Part shown: piece after piece, positions 46,318 to 58,940 of the stretch
Position numbering within the stretch: position 1 is the stretch's first letter
Layout: each line of letters starts with the position of its first letter
DNA from: Vitis vinifera
Taxonomy: Eukaryota; Streptophyta; Magnoliopsida; Vitales; Vitaceae
NCBI RefSeq assembly: GCF_030704535.1
Contig: NC_081820.1
Location: 23,294,001 to 23,358,000, forward strand
DNA length: 64,000 nucleotides
Reading direction: 5' to 3'
Program-made: the position numbers and the translations under genes
The notes under the pieces: model-generated
What the model saw: only the letters and a program-made list of their open reading frames with translations
The model's database searches: none
Told to the model about the DNA's origin: nothing

Positions 46318-48250
46318 ATCGCCCTCAAACGTCAGGACGAATCAATAGATTTTTCCCGATCTTTTCCTTTTTGCTCTTTTCGTAGGATAAATATGAAGGA
46401 AAAGAAAAAAAAAAAAGGCCCTCTCTACTTTTTCTTCCATTAAATTCAACAGACTGTGACGACAAATTGATAAAATCATGGAGTTTGTCCCTTTGTTTTT
46501 GTTCACTGTACTAGTCTAAAAAAATTGGGCAGGTCCTCGGAAAATTTACAAAGTCAAAGCCCCGTCTAAAGTCTAACTTGGGGCTCAATTGGTAATAATT
46601 ATAAAAAAAAACGTTTTTAATTTTACAAATATTTTAAAAAAATAAAAAATTTTAAATGTAAAAAAAAAAGAATAAAAATGCTTGTAAAATCATTATCAAA
46701 TGAAATATAGAAATAGAAATAAAAGTGGAATTAATATATGATTGATTTTATTTATATTTTACTAATTAATTGTATTTTAAAAAGCTATAAGAATTAGTGA
46801 TAATTTTGACTTTTGGGAAGTATTCCATTAAATGTCTTAGTAAAAGTAAGAATATCTATTTTTAAGCATATAAATGAACACATAAATCAGGTTGAGAAGT
46901 GTGGGACCCAAATTTAATGGTCCAAATAAGCATCTTGAAAAGTTATGCATGATCATCACCCTCATTGTTAGTTCGATACAAGTTGTCCAATTGAAGTAAG
47001 ACATTAAAGCTTACTTTTAATGTTTTTGATAATATTTTATATTTAAATTCAAATTTTTATTAACTTAAGATGACTTCTTGTGAAGTTATAATAAGTTTAG
47101 CTTTTAAGTTGTAATATTAAGTTATTTTAGCACCGTATATATTATGGTGTTGTTTAATTTTAAGGTTATTTGATTAAAATGATCATTGAAAACCCGATTT
47201 TAGAAATCTAACCCTTCATCATTTTTTAGTTACATTTTGATAAAAATACCTTTATTTTTATTTTTATTTTTTGGTAAAAATAATTATTTTTTTAAAACTT
47301 ATATGTCAATACTCAAAATAATTAAGGGCAATTATGTCAAAAATGGGTTACTCTTCAAACAAAAACATAGAAAATGTTAAATTCACAAATATGAGAATTA
47401 TTTCGACCATTTTAACTAATTAATTCTTAGTTTTATGTCCTAAAATTAAATTAAATTTAATATAACTCATTAAGTTATTTTAGTATGGAGCATACCTTGG
47501 TGATGTTTAGTTTTATGTCTTAAAACTAAATAGATTTTAATTTGACTTAAGTCTAAATAAAAGTTACTTTCATTAAGTATTTATTGTATTTATTTCTATT
47601 AACATTTGAATGTTATTTAGTGTTAAAATATTTGTTTTTATTATTTTCTTTTGTTTTAAATAAATATTTTTTATTTTTTCAAAAATAATTATTTGTTTCT
47701 TCTTATTCTATATAATTAAGATAAAGACAATAATTATTAAAAAATAATAATAATCTAATATTGAGAGCTTATTATATTGTATCATTTAACCACCCACATA
47801 AGGTGAATAGGTAGTCTTTTTAATTTTATCCCAAAATCAAATTTTTTATTTTTTATTTTTATTTTTTTTGCCTAAAATACCATCCACAAAGTCTCCTAAA
47901 AAATTGCAAACGGAAAATCACAAGTTAGAGATCACATAGTTATAATCCATTAATTATAAAGAATTAGATGTACAAATTTACATGGTTGTTACTACTTTCT
48001 AAGACTTACACGTGAACTCATGTCCGCAATGCAATATATTCATGTTATTTGGTGAACCCCCTCAATACCTTAAGGGGATACACTCCTCCGTAACGAATCT
48101 AAAAATAGACATAAATTGATTTGAGAGTTTTAAATACAAGAGTAATGACTTTTAGCCTTAATATGTGTCAAAAAGAAAAAGAAAAATGTAAGACATATAT
48201 ATACAAGTGAACCCTAGATGGCTTTCAATAAGAGTTTGATAACTTAATTT

Positions 48251-48295
<45 letters not shown>

Positions 48296-48904
48296 AATTT
48301 GCAATTTGATGAAAATTAAAAACCTTGCAAAGTATCAAAACTAGGCAATTTAAGGCTTGAATGCTTAAGCGTCTTTGAAGTGCACTTGAACACTCCTAAC
48401 ACTTGAGCTCTCGACATTAATATAAATACTATTTATAAATTAAAAATGCTCAATTTTCAATTCCTTAACGTCCACCTTATGTCTTTTTAAAAGCCATTAC
48501 CCTTTTTGTAACTTATGATACTTACCCATGCTAACCCGAGGGTGATTCTACTACAACTTTGAGTTTGGTAAAAGTTGTATAAGTCATAGGAAGATATATA
48601 GTCTTGAACCTGGATAAATGGAAAAATTATTATTAACTTAATCTAGCTAAACTAATGAGAGCTTATAATCTTGTATCATCAAACTACCTAGAGGGGTGAA
48701 TAAGTAGTCTCTTTAAGTTTAGCCCAAAAATCTTTTTATTTTTTATTTCAAGCTCTTTTATTAGGATATAATTAATGAATAAAAAAAAAACATTCAATTG
48801 CACAAAGGAATGCGCAATTTACATAAAAAAATCACCCATAAAACCTTCCAACGAATACGAGTATTATTGACTAGTTTTAAAATTTCATAATAATTATTAT
48901 AGCA
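46318..48904. other. intergenic DNA with a ~100-bp direct-repeat pair and a (TA)n tract
   Basis: Bases 47763-47860 (gagagcttattatattgtat, then ggtgaataggtagtct) recur at about 48657-48760 with changes. (TA)n occupies about 48255-48293. The ggtgaatagg-type segment is common in plant retroelement-derived repeats. No gene is recognised. Confidence 0.5.
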
Positions 48905-49880
48905 ATTAAAATTCTCATAGTAGACCAATGGATACAAGACATTTGTACTCACTAGATAAGTTAGCTATGTTGATGGCATAAGGCTTGTATAAGGCACAAT
49001 ATGCTCAAATCATTTTCTTCTTTGTAGTTGATTGGATTTTTATAATAGACCAAAGAAAAATATTGTTTGCACAATTGAAGGCATGTCACCTTCATTTTCT
49101 TCATATTTTCACTTTATGTATAAGACATTTGTATTGATTGTGTAACATAGTTGTAGTAATGGTATAAGAGTATGAATAAGGCATCCTATTGTTAATATAT
49201 TGCAATTCTTTCTTTTTTGGCATTTGATTGAATTGAATTGAATTTCATAACAAATCAATATAAAACATTGTTTCAATAATTGAACACATCACCTTTATTT
49301 TCTTTGTATTTGCACATGGTATATAAGATATTTGTACTAATTATATATAACAATTATGCTGATAGTGTAAGGCCAACCTATTCATTTCTGCCATTTGGTT
49401 GGATTTCATGATAGACCAATCAAAAATATTTTTGGCACAATTGAACACATGCTCCCTTCATTGTCTTCACATTTGTGCAAAGCATTTGTATAGATTATAT
49501 ATATAAGGCTATTGTGTTGATGGTACAAGGCATCCTGATGTGAATATATTCCAGTCCTTTCCCTTTCAACATTTGATTGGATTTCATAATAGACCAATAA
49601 AAAAATTGTTGCCATAATTGAATACATATCCCTTTTTTTCACATTTACATGTTATTCACAAGGTATTTGTATTGATTGTACAATGTCAATGTGTTAATGG
49701 TACAAGGTTTATATAGGTCATCCTCTTATTAACATATTTTAGTCTTTTGTTTGTATAATTGAACAAATGTCACTTTCATTTTCTTCCTATGTACATATTA
49801 TGTATAAGATATTTATATTAATTATACAAGATAATGGATCTGACGGTATAAGACTTATATAAAATATTTTATTGTAAATA
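48905..49880. repeat. degenerate satellite-like tandem array, monomer ~170-195 bp, about five copies
   Basis: Each unit contains a gattggatttcataatagac-type start (near 49029, 49224, 49395, 49572; partial copies outside these), then an acaattgaa/acatg segment, a ccttcattttcttc segment, a gtataagatatttgta segment, and a ttgatggtataaggc segment. Copies are heavily diverged. The open frames here are accidental. Confidence 0.8.
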
Positions 49881-51161
49881 TCCTCGTGAAACTTTTTCTT
49901 CTTTGTGAAACCCCTTTTCCCATGTAAAGTTATTTTTGCCCACCCGAATCAGTCCTCTTATTGAAAGAAGTCACCCGTATTTATAAGTAAGTTAGGGAAT
50001 TAAATTTTAGAATTCTCTAAAATTTAGTTGTTTGATTCAAAGAATTTGGTTTTTTGATTTTTAACAATTTGTCTTCTTCATTAAGGAAATTTATTAACAA
50101 GAGAATATTTATTTATTCTTTATCCTCTTTTAACTTCATTTCCTTTAGAAATTTGTTGACAAGAGATAATATTTATTTTGTTTTGTTTTGTTTTTTTAAT
50201 TCTCTTTAATAGAAAAATGAGAGATTTGATTTTATCTGTAAGACAAGATTTTGTAGTCTTTCAAATTTTATCATGTATTATCTTTTTAATACATGTAATG
50301 TGTTAGATATAGGACTTCTCACTTATTGATCCTAAATTTTATCGAATTTGGGAGTCATGTTTTTTGGAAGATCAATTTTCACTTATCGATCCTAAATTTT
50401 GTTGAATTGGGGAGTGATATTTTTTGGAAGATCAATTTAGTGATAACTTATTTCATTAAAAAATTTGATGTCCACGTGAAAAAAATTAATATTTTTTACC
50501 CAAATTTATTTTTTTCTTTTACTTTTAGATAAATCAAATAAGAAAACTCAAAAGTCCTTTTAAGTTTTCATTATAATTTTTGTTTTTATAAAAAAAATAT
50601 TATTATAAAACTTTGTTAAACCGAATTAAAACTTTTACATTTATATATTGATTTTTAATAATTTGCTTTGAAGGTATTAAGTATAATTTGGGAGAACATC
50701 TTAAGTAATTAAATAACATACAAATGTTAAATCCAATTTTAAAGGGTGTTTGTGGAATTTCAAATATGACCCATATTAATATTTAAAGACCTTTTTGGAA
50801 ATGTTTTTCCTAAATATAAAATATAAATTTCTAAAAATAAAAAAAAATCAGAATTTATCCTTTTTTATTAAAAAAATATATATTTTTGAAATAAAGTTCA
50901 TAAAAGATAAATTCGATTTATTAAACAAAATATTGAAATTAAAAGTCATCTTACGTAGTCGTAGACCCTAAAACTTTTTTCATTAACAATATAAAATCAC
51001 CCCATAATAAAAAATAAAAAATAAAACCATAAAAAATCCTATGGGTAAAACCATTTCCACAATGATAAAATCACCCCTGGTGTCATTAATCGTCCGAACG
51101 GCAACAGCCTAAGAAGAGAAGAGGGAATCCGCAGAGGAGCCGCACAAAGAAAGCAGCGACG
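49881..51161. other. intergenic DNA and promoter of NDUFA5
   Basis: A 61-bp tandem duplication is listed separately. The rest is AT-rich until about 51060, where GC content rises into the 5' leader of NDUFA5. Confidence 0.5.
50318..50439. repeat. two tandem copies of a 61-bp unit
   Basis: Units 50318-50378 and 50379-50439 both start tcactta(t/c) and end tttttggaagatcaattt, with few differences. Confidence 0.85.
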
Positions 51162-54100
51162 ATGTTTCTCCGGCGAATTGCGCGGCCGCTGATGGCGAAG
51201 GTGAAGGAGACCACTGGGATCGTAGGACTGGACGTGGTCCCCAATGCCCGTGAGGTCCTTATATCCCTCTATACCAAAACCCTAAACGAGATCCAGACCG
51301 TTCCCGAAGATGAGGGCTATCGTAAGGCTGTTGAGAGCTTCACGAGCCACCGCCTCAAGGTTTGCCAGGAGGAGGAGGACTGGGAGCAGATCGAGAAGCG
51401 GTTGGGGTGTGGGCAAGTGGAGGAGCTCATCGAGGAAGCGCAGGACGAGCTCAAGCTCCTCTCCATGTTGAACGGTGAGTACAATTATGTGAAATGTTTG
51501 ATTTTTTATTTCGTTTTGGTTTGTATTGTTGGTATTGTTTGTCTGTTTGGTTGCTGGGAAATTGGAGGAAATGAAGAAAAAGGAGTCCTGACTGTTGTGT
51601 TGATGATGAGAAATGATACTTGTGTGAGATTAGGGTTTGGTGGTTCTTTTATGTTTTGTGGAAAATAATGAAAAGGGAGAGGTTAGATGTTAGTTCCTTA
51701 CGTTTTCCTGCATTTTCTTGGCAACCAAATTGAGCGTTAATATTTTTGGGGTTCCCCTTCTTTTCCATTGGATTTGAATTATGTCTGTTTGGTTGATCAG
51801 AAAATGGGGGATAATAGACAAGTAGGACTTTAAATGGTATTTTCTTTGTTGCATTTTCTTCGCAACCAACTGGAGTTTTAATTTGTTGAGGGATCTTTTT
51901 TTCCCCCCCTGGGATTTTAAGTGTGCATTGTTTTGGTTGATGAGAAAAGGAGAGTAGAGGAGAATAAAAATTGGAAATTTTATTAGGCATTCTCCAATAT
52001 TGAAAGATTCCTAACACTGGCTTTCTTTCCTTGTGATTTCTTGCGGTGTTGAAAGGCGCTGGGTTGTGCCGATAGACTAAACAAACACCAGTTTTTTCCT
52101 TACTCTTTTGGACTTAACCTGCCTTTGGTTGCTGAGAAGTACGAGAGACAAGTAATAGAAAATGTAGCTTGAATTTTTTGTTGTTTGAAACACCTTACAA
52201 AACAAAAGTCTCAACTTAATTCTGCCTAATACAACTTTTTGGTTTGTTCAGGGTAACTTTAATTTTTCTGACCAATTAAGAATCAACATTTCATTTTCTT
52301 TTGATTCTCTTTTTCAGTGACTGAATCTGATGTACTCAAAGGATAGGACTAGAACCAGATGAAAAAGTAGCCATCTTGAAATAGAAATGTTCTTTGGCCC
52401 ATTTGGTTATTGAGGAGATTGTAGGAAAAGGAATGAAACTAAAACGTTGAACTGCAGAGTTTTATATTACTTAGGAACAATGGAAACCAAAATCTTCTAC
52501 AATGCTGTTAACCCTAGCCCACTTCAACTATTTGACTTAGTTGACTCTAGTCATTTAATCTCCAAGAAGCATTAATGAAAAGGGAAGCTATAAATTTCAA
52601 ATCTTATTTTTCGGTTTTTGTTGTCTTTTATTTTACTTGAAAGTTAGAAATCGTTGCATGAGTACTTCGTGACAGGAGATGTTATGCCAACATGAATCAT
52701 ATGGCATATGTTCTTCACTGCTTCATCTTTTGGAGTATTAGGTTGTATACATTTTTAGAGGTTTAGAGACTATGTTTATATTCATGATTGTTAGAGCTTA
52801 ATTGATCTTATCATCTTATAAAAAAGTAGAGCCTAATTTGTGTGACTTTCCTCGTGTTAAGATTGATAATTACATTTTTCAAGGCTTCCAAGATTCCTGG
52901 CAATGCTGAGTCGTGTTCTCATTTTGGATAATTCTATAGCTCTGGTGTTTAGTTTTTTAACTAATCTCAAATCAATTTCTTCTCCCATGCTATTCTCAGT
53001 GAAATTCATGAAATGTGGATAGTCTTTAATCTGATGAACATACTATGGAATAGCTTGTTCTGAGCATAAAGATTTACCACCACTCATGATGCTTGTTGTA
53101 AAGTGGATTATCTGATTGCTCTGCCATATAATAGTCTGACCCAAGGGGTGATCTAGAGTTAATGCAACTTATGTAAATTCTGAGTCATGCATGGATGCTA
53201 GTTTGTTAACATTGATTATTTTGGGAGTTTTGGCATTGAAAAGGTTTGTTCCTATGGTAAAATATGAATTTCTTCAAAAACAGTGATACCAAGGATTAGC
53301 AGCAACACAAGCATTTAAATCCGGGTGCATAAATGGTCTAAAATCCATAAACACGGTTGAATAAAATAGGTGAACTTACATTACATTTACTTCATCTCAC
53401 ATGATGGCCCACTGCTTGCTAGTGCCCTTGATCGGCTGTCTGTTACCATTCTATCTATAAAAATCTTCCACCTCTCCTCTCTTTTGTTCATACTTTTTCT
53501 AATGTAATATTGTTTCTTTGAATAAGGAAGCCATGTCCATCCTTGTCTTATACTGGCTCTTGGAATGTATGTAGGTATAGGTATTGAGAAGTGATGTATA
53601 TTTGTTGGATAGAGCAGTGCGAATTATTTCCTTCTGATTATACTATATTTGTTGGATAATAATTTCAGAAAGTTTTTATTTTAGGCACTGTGAATGTATG
53701 AAATTACAATTTTACTTTTGAGATCAGATGTAAAGGGGTTTGAACTTGTGGAAAAAAGTTTATTGAGATGGTAACAATAAATGAACAAATCCTGTTCTGC
53801 AAGCATCTGAACCTCTGTAACATATGGAAGCCTAGGCAATTGTTTTTTGCCTGAATAACCTTGGCCAAATGTAGTTCTAGGGATCTAAATGGTTGCTCTA
53901 GTCCCTGGACTAGTTTATCCCATTATTCCGTTGGTCCAATGGAGTGAAACCCCCAAACTAATTCTAGGTGAAGCTCGGCTCTAGTGTTGGAACCATATGG
54001 CTTGTTCTTGTCTTAAAAGAACATCAAACATTAAAAGTGACCAGATTTGTTAATAATGTCTTTTTTATATTGGAATGCAGAGTGGGATCCATGGGGTGTT

Positions 54101-54277
54101 CCCGACGACTATGAATGCGAGGTTATCGAGAATGATGCTCCAATTCCAAAGCATGTTCCTCAGCATCGACCAGGTCCTCTCCCAGAGGAGTTCTACAATA
54201 CACTGGAGGCTGTTACTCCTCACCCAGAGAAGGATACGCCTGCAGGCACCTCTAGTGAGTCACAGCCAAAGGAATAA
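51162..54277 (+). CDS. NDUFA5: NADH dehydrogenase (ubiquinone) 1 alpha subcomplex subunit 5, two exons, 169 aa
   Basis: Exons are 51162-51474 and 54081-54277 with a 2.6-kb intron; the joined frame is 510 nt. The protein starts MFLRRIARPLMAKVKETTGI and contains the family segment GLDVVPNAREVLISLYTKTL, then a helical, charged middle, and a C-terminal WDPWGVPDDYECEV segment. Length and sequence fit the plant subunit (Arabidopsis At5g52840). It is an accessory subunit of the matrix arm of mitochondrial complex I. The short basic N-terminus is compatible with mitochondrial targeting. The gene lies tail-to-tail with the PPR gene, ~620 bases apart. The frame that reads on past 51474 is intron. The intron carries several copies of a tttggttgctgagaaa-like motif (see findings). 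Confidence 0.95.
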
Positions 54278-54899
54278 AAGTATGTTGCTGGGCTTGTTTT
54301 TGATTTGCATCAAGAAACATCATATTTAAAAGATGAATCAATGTCCATTTTTCTGTATCCTCTTGTTGATGTTTGCTATCTCGCTGTATGTTTGTCACTG
54401 GATTCTACAGTGTACAACTTATGGCACACAAGCTTGAACCATTCAGTTAATAATCTCTAGTTGAGCTGGCTTTATTCAAGAATTCTCCTCTCATTCTTTT
54501 TTTCCTTCATTATTCCTTGTGAAATTTTCTGTTGTCATATGATCCAGTTCCATTGCTCTCTATGGCTAATAAGGAGATCATTCATCAGGAGAGAAGTGTA
54601 GTTCATTTGTAGAATAAGATTGAAGGATAAAATGTATTTAACCCTTATAAGAACACATTTTAATTATTTTCAGTTATTCTTACTTATTTTCTAGGGTTTG
54701 TATTGAAAGAATAATCCTATAAATTTTAAAAAATAAAATATTGTGGATAAAAATTATTTTTAAAAAATATTTGGAAATATAGAACAGAGGCCGGGAATGA
54801 AACATTCCACTTCCCAAACAAACTTTTACTTTAGAAAAAAAAAAAATCCTATTTGGGGAGACATTCCCAAACATATCCTGATTTTCCCTGTTTGAAAAA
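54278..54899. other. convergent 3' regions of NDUFA5 and the PPR gene
   Basis: Both genes end into this 620-bp stretch, which has AT-rich 3' UTR-like sequence. A possible short MITE-like segment lies near 54690-54890 but has no clear ends. Confidence 0.45.
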
Positions 54900-57566
54900 C
54901 TACCAATAGCCTCTACATGAGCACTCACCTTTCTTGAAGGAATGGAAGCGGTTCCCATCCCTCACAATGATCTCTCTATCAACCAACCTAGTCACGTTCA
55001 TTATAAAGTCATGACAATCTCTGCAAATGCGAATGTTCTTAATAATGCGTATTGGAGCTTTTGGTGGTGTACTGATAAGGCCGAATGCAACAGCCAACTT
55101 CTCACTGTGATGGGCCAAAGCTCTATTTTCTTGATACCAAATTCCCTGATTCCTAAACTGAGCTATCAGTGATTCAATCTTTTCATGAATCTTACCTATC
55201 TGTGGATGTGATGTATCTCCTGCTGTGAAGAGATGAACCATGTTCCTCTCCTCCATCCAGCTCTGACCAGGATTCTTCCTCACGCCTCTCTCCCTCATCA
55301 TCCTCCGAGTTTTCTCCCCTAGCTCAGACCGGCCAGAATCATCATACAGGTTAGCAAGCAGTACATAGAATGCTGGATCAGAAGGGTCGAGCTCGAGGCC
55401 TTGTCTTGCCATATGTTCCCCAAGAGGTATGTTCCCATGTAGTTTGCAGGCACCCAATAGTGTTTTGTAGATCAATGCATCTGGTTTGAAAGGCATGGTT
55501 TCTATTACATTCATGGCCTCCTCTAGCCGGCCTGCTCGACCAAGGAGATCAACTAAACAAACATAGTGATCTAGTTGTGGTCTGATACCATGTTTTTCTC
55601 TCATAGATTGGAAATAGTCCAACCCCATATCAACCAAGCCGCCATGACTGCAAGCGTAAAGTACTAACAAGCATGTAATCTGATCTGGTTCAACTCCAGC
55701 TAACCTCATATCTTCAAAGGCAGATAAGGCAGATGAGACATGCCCATTTGATGCCAATCCAAATATTAACCCATTCCATGATACGGCATCCGGCTCAGTA
55801 ATTTCCAGAAAAGATCTATGTGCATCATGTATGCATCCACATTTCCCATACAAGTCAACCAGGCCATTTGAGACTGAAATCCAGCTGCCTAAGCCAGACT
55901 TGACAGAGTAACAGTGAAGCTGCTTTCCAGTTTCCATTATCGGTATACCTGCTGCTGCGGATAAGAAGCTTGCGAGACTGAATCCATCCATTCTAACATC
56001 ATCCTTGTTCATGTGAGTGATGATGTTTAATGCCATTTCATGATTACCTGTCTGATTTATTCTTGTGGCTAAGCTTGTGTATGTGATGACATCTCTATGC
56101 TTCATCATACTGGTCACATGCCATGCATCATCCACCATCCCCAATCCAGCATAAGCATCTACAAGAGCATTGCCAACGACTACATCATTATCCGCATTGT
56201 TTTTAATTATATACCCGTGAAGCTTCCTTGTTTGAGTTAGAGACTTTATTGTTCCACAAGCTCCAAGGATAGTAGAGAGCGTAAAGGAATTTGGTCGCAC
56301 CCCTACACCTTGCATTGCTCCAAACACCTTAATCGATTCTTCCTCAAGTCCATGTTCAGAAAAACCAGCAATCAGAGAGGTCCAAGAGATGACATTGGGT
56401 GATGCTATCCCTCTAAATGCCCTCACAGCATCTTCTATCATGTTGGAACATTTCATATACATGTCGACAAGTGAATTTCCAACAGAGACATCATTCTCCA
56501 ATCCAGCCATGACAACCCTTGAGTGAATCTGTTTACCCAAGTCCAGTGCCAGGATTGATGAACAAGCATTCAGGATACCAGAATAGGTAAAATTATTCGG
56601 TACAACTCCAGAGGTCTCCATCTCATGAAATGCAGTGATAGCCTCCCTGAACTTCAAGCTTTGAGTGAAACCAGAGATGATGGCAGTCCACAAAAATACA
56701 TCATATTCTAGAGTCAGTTTTGAAACCTTGACAGCATCCTCTATGCTCTGGCATTTACAGTACATATCTACAAGGGCTGTCTTCAAAACCAAATTCAGTT
56801 CAATCCGCCACATCATCAAATGGGCGTGCACTAATTTCCCATAATTCAAACCAAGAAAACTGGATGCAGCCAAAAGCTTCACAAAGGTAAACTCATTTGG
56901 AGCAACCCCAGTTTGGATCATTCGGTGATAAAGTTGTAAAGCTTGACTCCAACTCCCTGCTTCAACAAAGGAAGACACCATCATAGTCCAAGAAACAATA
57001 TCCCCATTGTTCATATACTCAAATACTCTGTATGCTTCTTGAGTACACCCACATTTGGAGTAAAAATCAATCAAAGCACTGCCTAAAACCGGATTTGAAT
57101 CAAACCCAGACTTTGTCACAAGCGCCTGAAATCGAGTCCCATGATTGAATTCCCTCAAAGCAGAACACGACCGCAATGCAGTCGAGAGCGTAAACTCATT
57201 TGGGTATTCCCCAGAAATCAACATTGAGTCAAACAGTTCAAGAGCCTCTTCATGGTTTCCAATTTTCCCATAAGCGGACATGAGCATTGTCCAAGACGCA
57301 ACATCTCTACAAGGCATTTCATCGAACAATTGGCGTGCTTCTGCCACTCCAAAACACTTTCCATATAGAGACAACAGATTGTTACTAAGAAACATGTCTT
57401 CTTGAAAACCCATTTTGATAATGGGACTGTGAATGCAAATCCCATCTCGTACGGACCTTGAGTTGCAGAATGAGACAATGTCTTTGAGGAGTGAGTACTC
57501 AATTTTGCTGGGTATCTTGGATACAGTTGTTCTCCATATCATATCTCTCTGCGTGGTCACCGGCAC
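54900..57566 (-). CDS. PLS-DYW pentatricopeptide repeat protein (At5g52850-like), intronless, 888 aa
   Basis: A single exon. The body is a long run of P, L and S pentatricopeptide motifs, with recurring units such as NALVDAYAGLGMVDDA and VSWTSLIAGFSEHGLEEES. It ends with E-type motifs and a DYW domain from PGQSWMEE. The deaminase-like signature HSEKLA starts at residue 820; CRDCH gives C848 and C851; CSC lies at 882-884. The last three residues are GYW instead of DYW. Between the PG box and HSE the domain looks shortened, lacking the usual VPDT/LHDVEEEEKE stretch. PLS-DYW proteins edit C to U in plastid or mitochondrial RNA; the shortening could mean it relies on a partner or on another function. 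Arabidopsis At5g52850 lies next to At5g52840 in the same way. Confidence 0.93.
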   Translation of the reverse strand: MPVTTQRDMIWRTTVSKIPSKIEYSLLKDIVSFCNSRSVRDGICIHSPIIKMGFQEDMFLSNNLLSLYGKCFGVAEARQLFDEMPCRDVASWTMLMSAYGKIGNHEEALELFDSMLISGEYPNEFTLSTALRSCSALREFNHGTRFQALVTKSGFDSNPVLGSALIDFYSKCGCTQEAYRVFEYMNNGDIVSWTMMVSSFVEAGSWSQALQLYHRMIQTGVAPNEFTFVKLLAASSFLGLNYGKLVHAHLMMWRIELNLVLKTALVDMYCKCQSIEDAVKVSKLTLEYDVFLWTAIISGFTQSLKFREAITAFHEMETSGVVPNNFTYSGILNACSSILALDLGKQIHSRVVMAGLENDVSVGNSLVDMYMKCSNMIEDAVRAFRGIASPNVISWTSLIAGFSEHGLEEESIKVFGAMQGVGVRPNSFTLSTILGACGTIKSLTQTRKLHGYIIKNNADNDVVVGNALVDAYAGLGMVDDAWHVTSMMKHRDVITYTSLATRINQTGNHEMALNIITHMNKDDVRMDGFSLASFLSAAAGIPIMETGKQLHCYSVKSGLGSWISVSNGLVDLYGKCGCIHDAHRSFLEITEPDAVSWNGLIFGLASNGHVSSALSAFEDMRLAGVEPDQITCLLVLYACSHGGLVDMGLDYFQSMREKHGIRPQLDHYVCLVDLLGRAGRLEEAMNVIETMPFKPDALIYKTLLGACKLHGNIPLGEHMARQGLELDPSDPAFYVLLANLYDDSGRSELGEKTRRMMRERGVRKNPGQSWMEERNMVHLFTAGDTSHPQIGKIHEKIESLIAQFRNQGIWYQENRALAHHSEKLAVAFGLISTPPKAPIRIIKNIRICRDCHDFIMNVTRLVDREIIVRDGNRFHSFKKGECSCRGYW

Positions 57567-58692
57567 CGTCTCCGATCAGTTACTCTCCGCCGGAGGAAGC
57601 AGGAAGACGGCTGGTGACGAGCAAGAGTACGGAGTTTCTGTTTTCAAAAATTGAGAAAAATGAAAACGGTACAGAAAAGGCGTTGGCGGGGATGCCTTCT
57701 AGAAACGGAGAAAACACACAAACGGAGTATGTTTTAAGGAAAATGCAGAATAAAGATGATAATATTAGAATTTTTTTTTAAAAAAATATTTACTTACTAG
57801 CACAAATCTAATAAGTTGAATTAATAAAATAAAAATAATTTTAATTTTTAGATTTTATTCAATAATTTTATTTACATTTTTCAATTTGTATAATTTTTAG
57901 ATTATTTAACATTTTGAATTGAATCTCATAATAATTCTTGTTGGCAATTATGTATGATAATATTTATATATGAAAAATATTTTTCTTCTTTATAGTCTTT
58001 TTCTACCAAATGTGGGGAATTGTATTGTATTGTATTCCCGTTCATAGTGTGTATATTGTGAAGAAAATTCTTTGATTTTTTTCTTTGTTTTTTTCAATCT
58101 AAATTTTGGTGGTTTGACCAAGTCATTATTATCGGATTTAAATGTCAATACCATAGAATGCATTAATAGCTTTCTATTAGAATGATAGAATCCAATTCTG
58201 CTAGATACTAAATATAAGTAAACATAGCCTATAAAGTAAAGGATAACTGAATTGAAGGAAACAAATGATTCTAAAAAGGATTATTCATCTTCCTAGTCTT
58301 CGATACAAGAAAGGAATTTTCTTAGATACTATCGGAAAATGAAATGCATAACTACGACAACTCCTCCATGAAGGAGGTTCTTGACCTAAATTAACATTTT
58401 ACAAAACTTAACGACTTAAAATAACTTTAAATTTTGCTTGAATTATTAATTAATTTTTATTTTAAATATTAAAATCATTTAGTAAAACTCACTTAATATT
58501 TTTTTTTTAAAATTATTAAGTTGACTTGTATACCCTCGTTGACATGAAGGAAAAAATCATTAACCAATTACCTTCATTGAATAAGGGATGGTACTCATTG
58601 AATCAATGATGATCAATGAAATTTATAGAAGGAACCCAACAAAGATTTTGTAATAAGGTTGTTCCCTATCTTTTTAAAATTTCAATTTTTCT
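57567..58692. other. 5' flank of the PPR gene and intergenic DNA
   Basis: The first ~200 bases upstream of the PPR start are GC-richer leader or promoter sequence. Beyond 57780 the DNA is AT-rich. About 58390-58530 resembles part of the 18312/42724 MITE family. No gene is seen. Confidence 0.45.
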
Positions 58693-58940
58693 TAAAGGCA
58701 TGTTTGGTTTCTAAAAAAATTTATGAAAAATATAAAAAATCAAATATAATTTAAATTAGATATGAACTTATATATTTTAAAATTATTTAATCTTTATATA
58801 TAAAAATTAAAACAAGCCAAATGAGTTTAAAATAACATATAAAATAATTTATTAATTTTAATTTTTTCCAAAATTTTCATCTTTATTTTGTTTTCCCTCA
58901 TATTTTGCCTCAAATTTTACAGGAACTAAACATAACCTAA
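58693..58940. mobile_element. MITE of the catgtttggtt family
   Basis: The left end aaggcatgtttggtttct is mirrored by ggaactaaacataacct at the right; the interior is AT-rich and similar in layout to 40772-41098. Confidence 0.6.

Noticed and set aside
51475..51668. Continuation of the NDUFA5 frame past exon 1
   Set aside because: A consensus GTGAGT donor sits at 51475, and the family's C-terminus is supplied by the exon at 54081.
57433..57781. Short + strand frames over the PPR start
   Set aside because: They overlap the PPR 5' end in antisense; no family or splice support.
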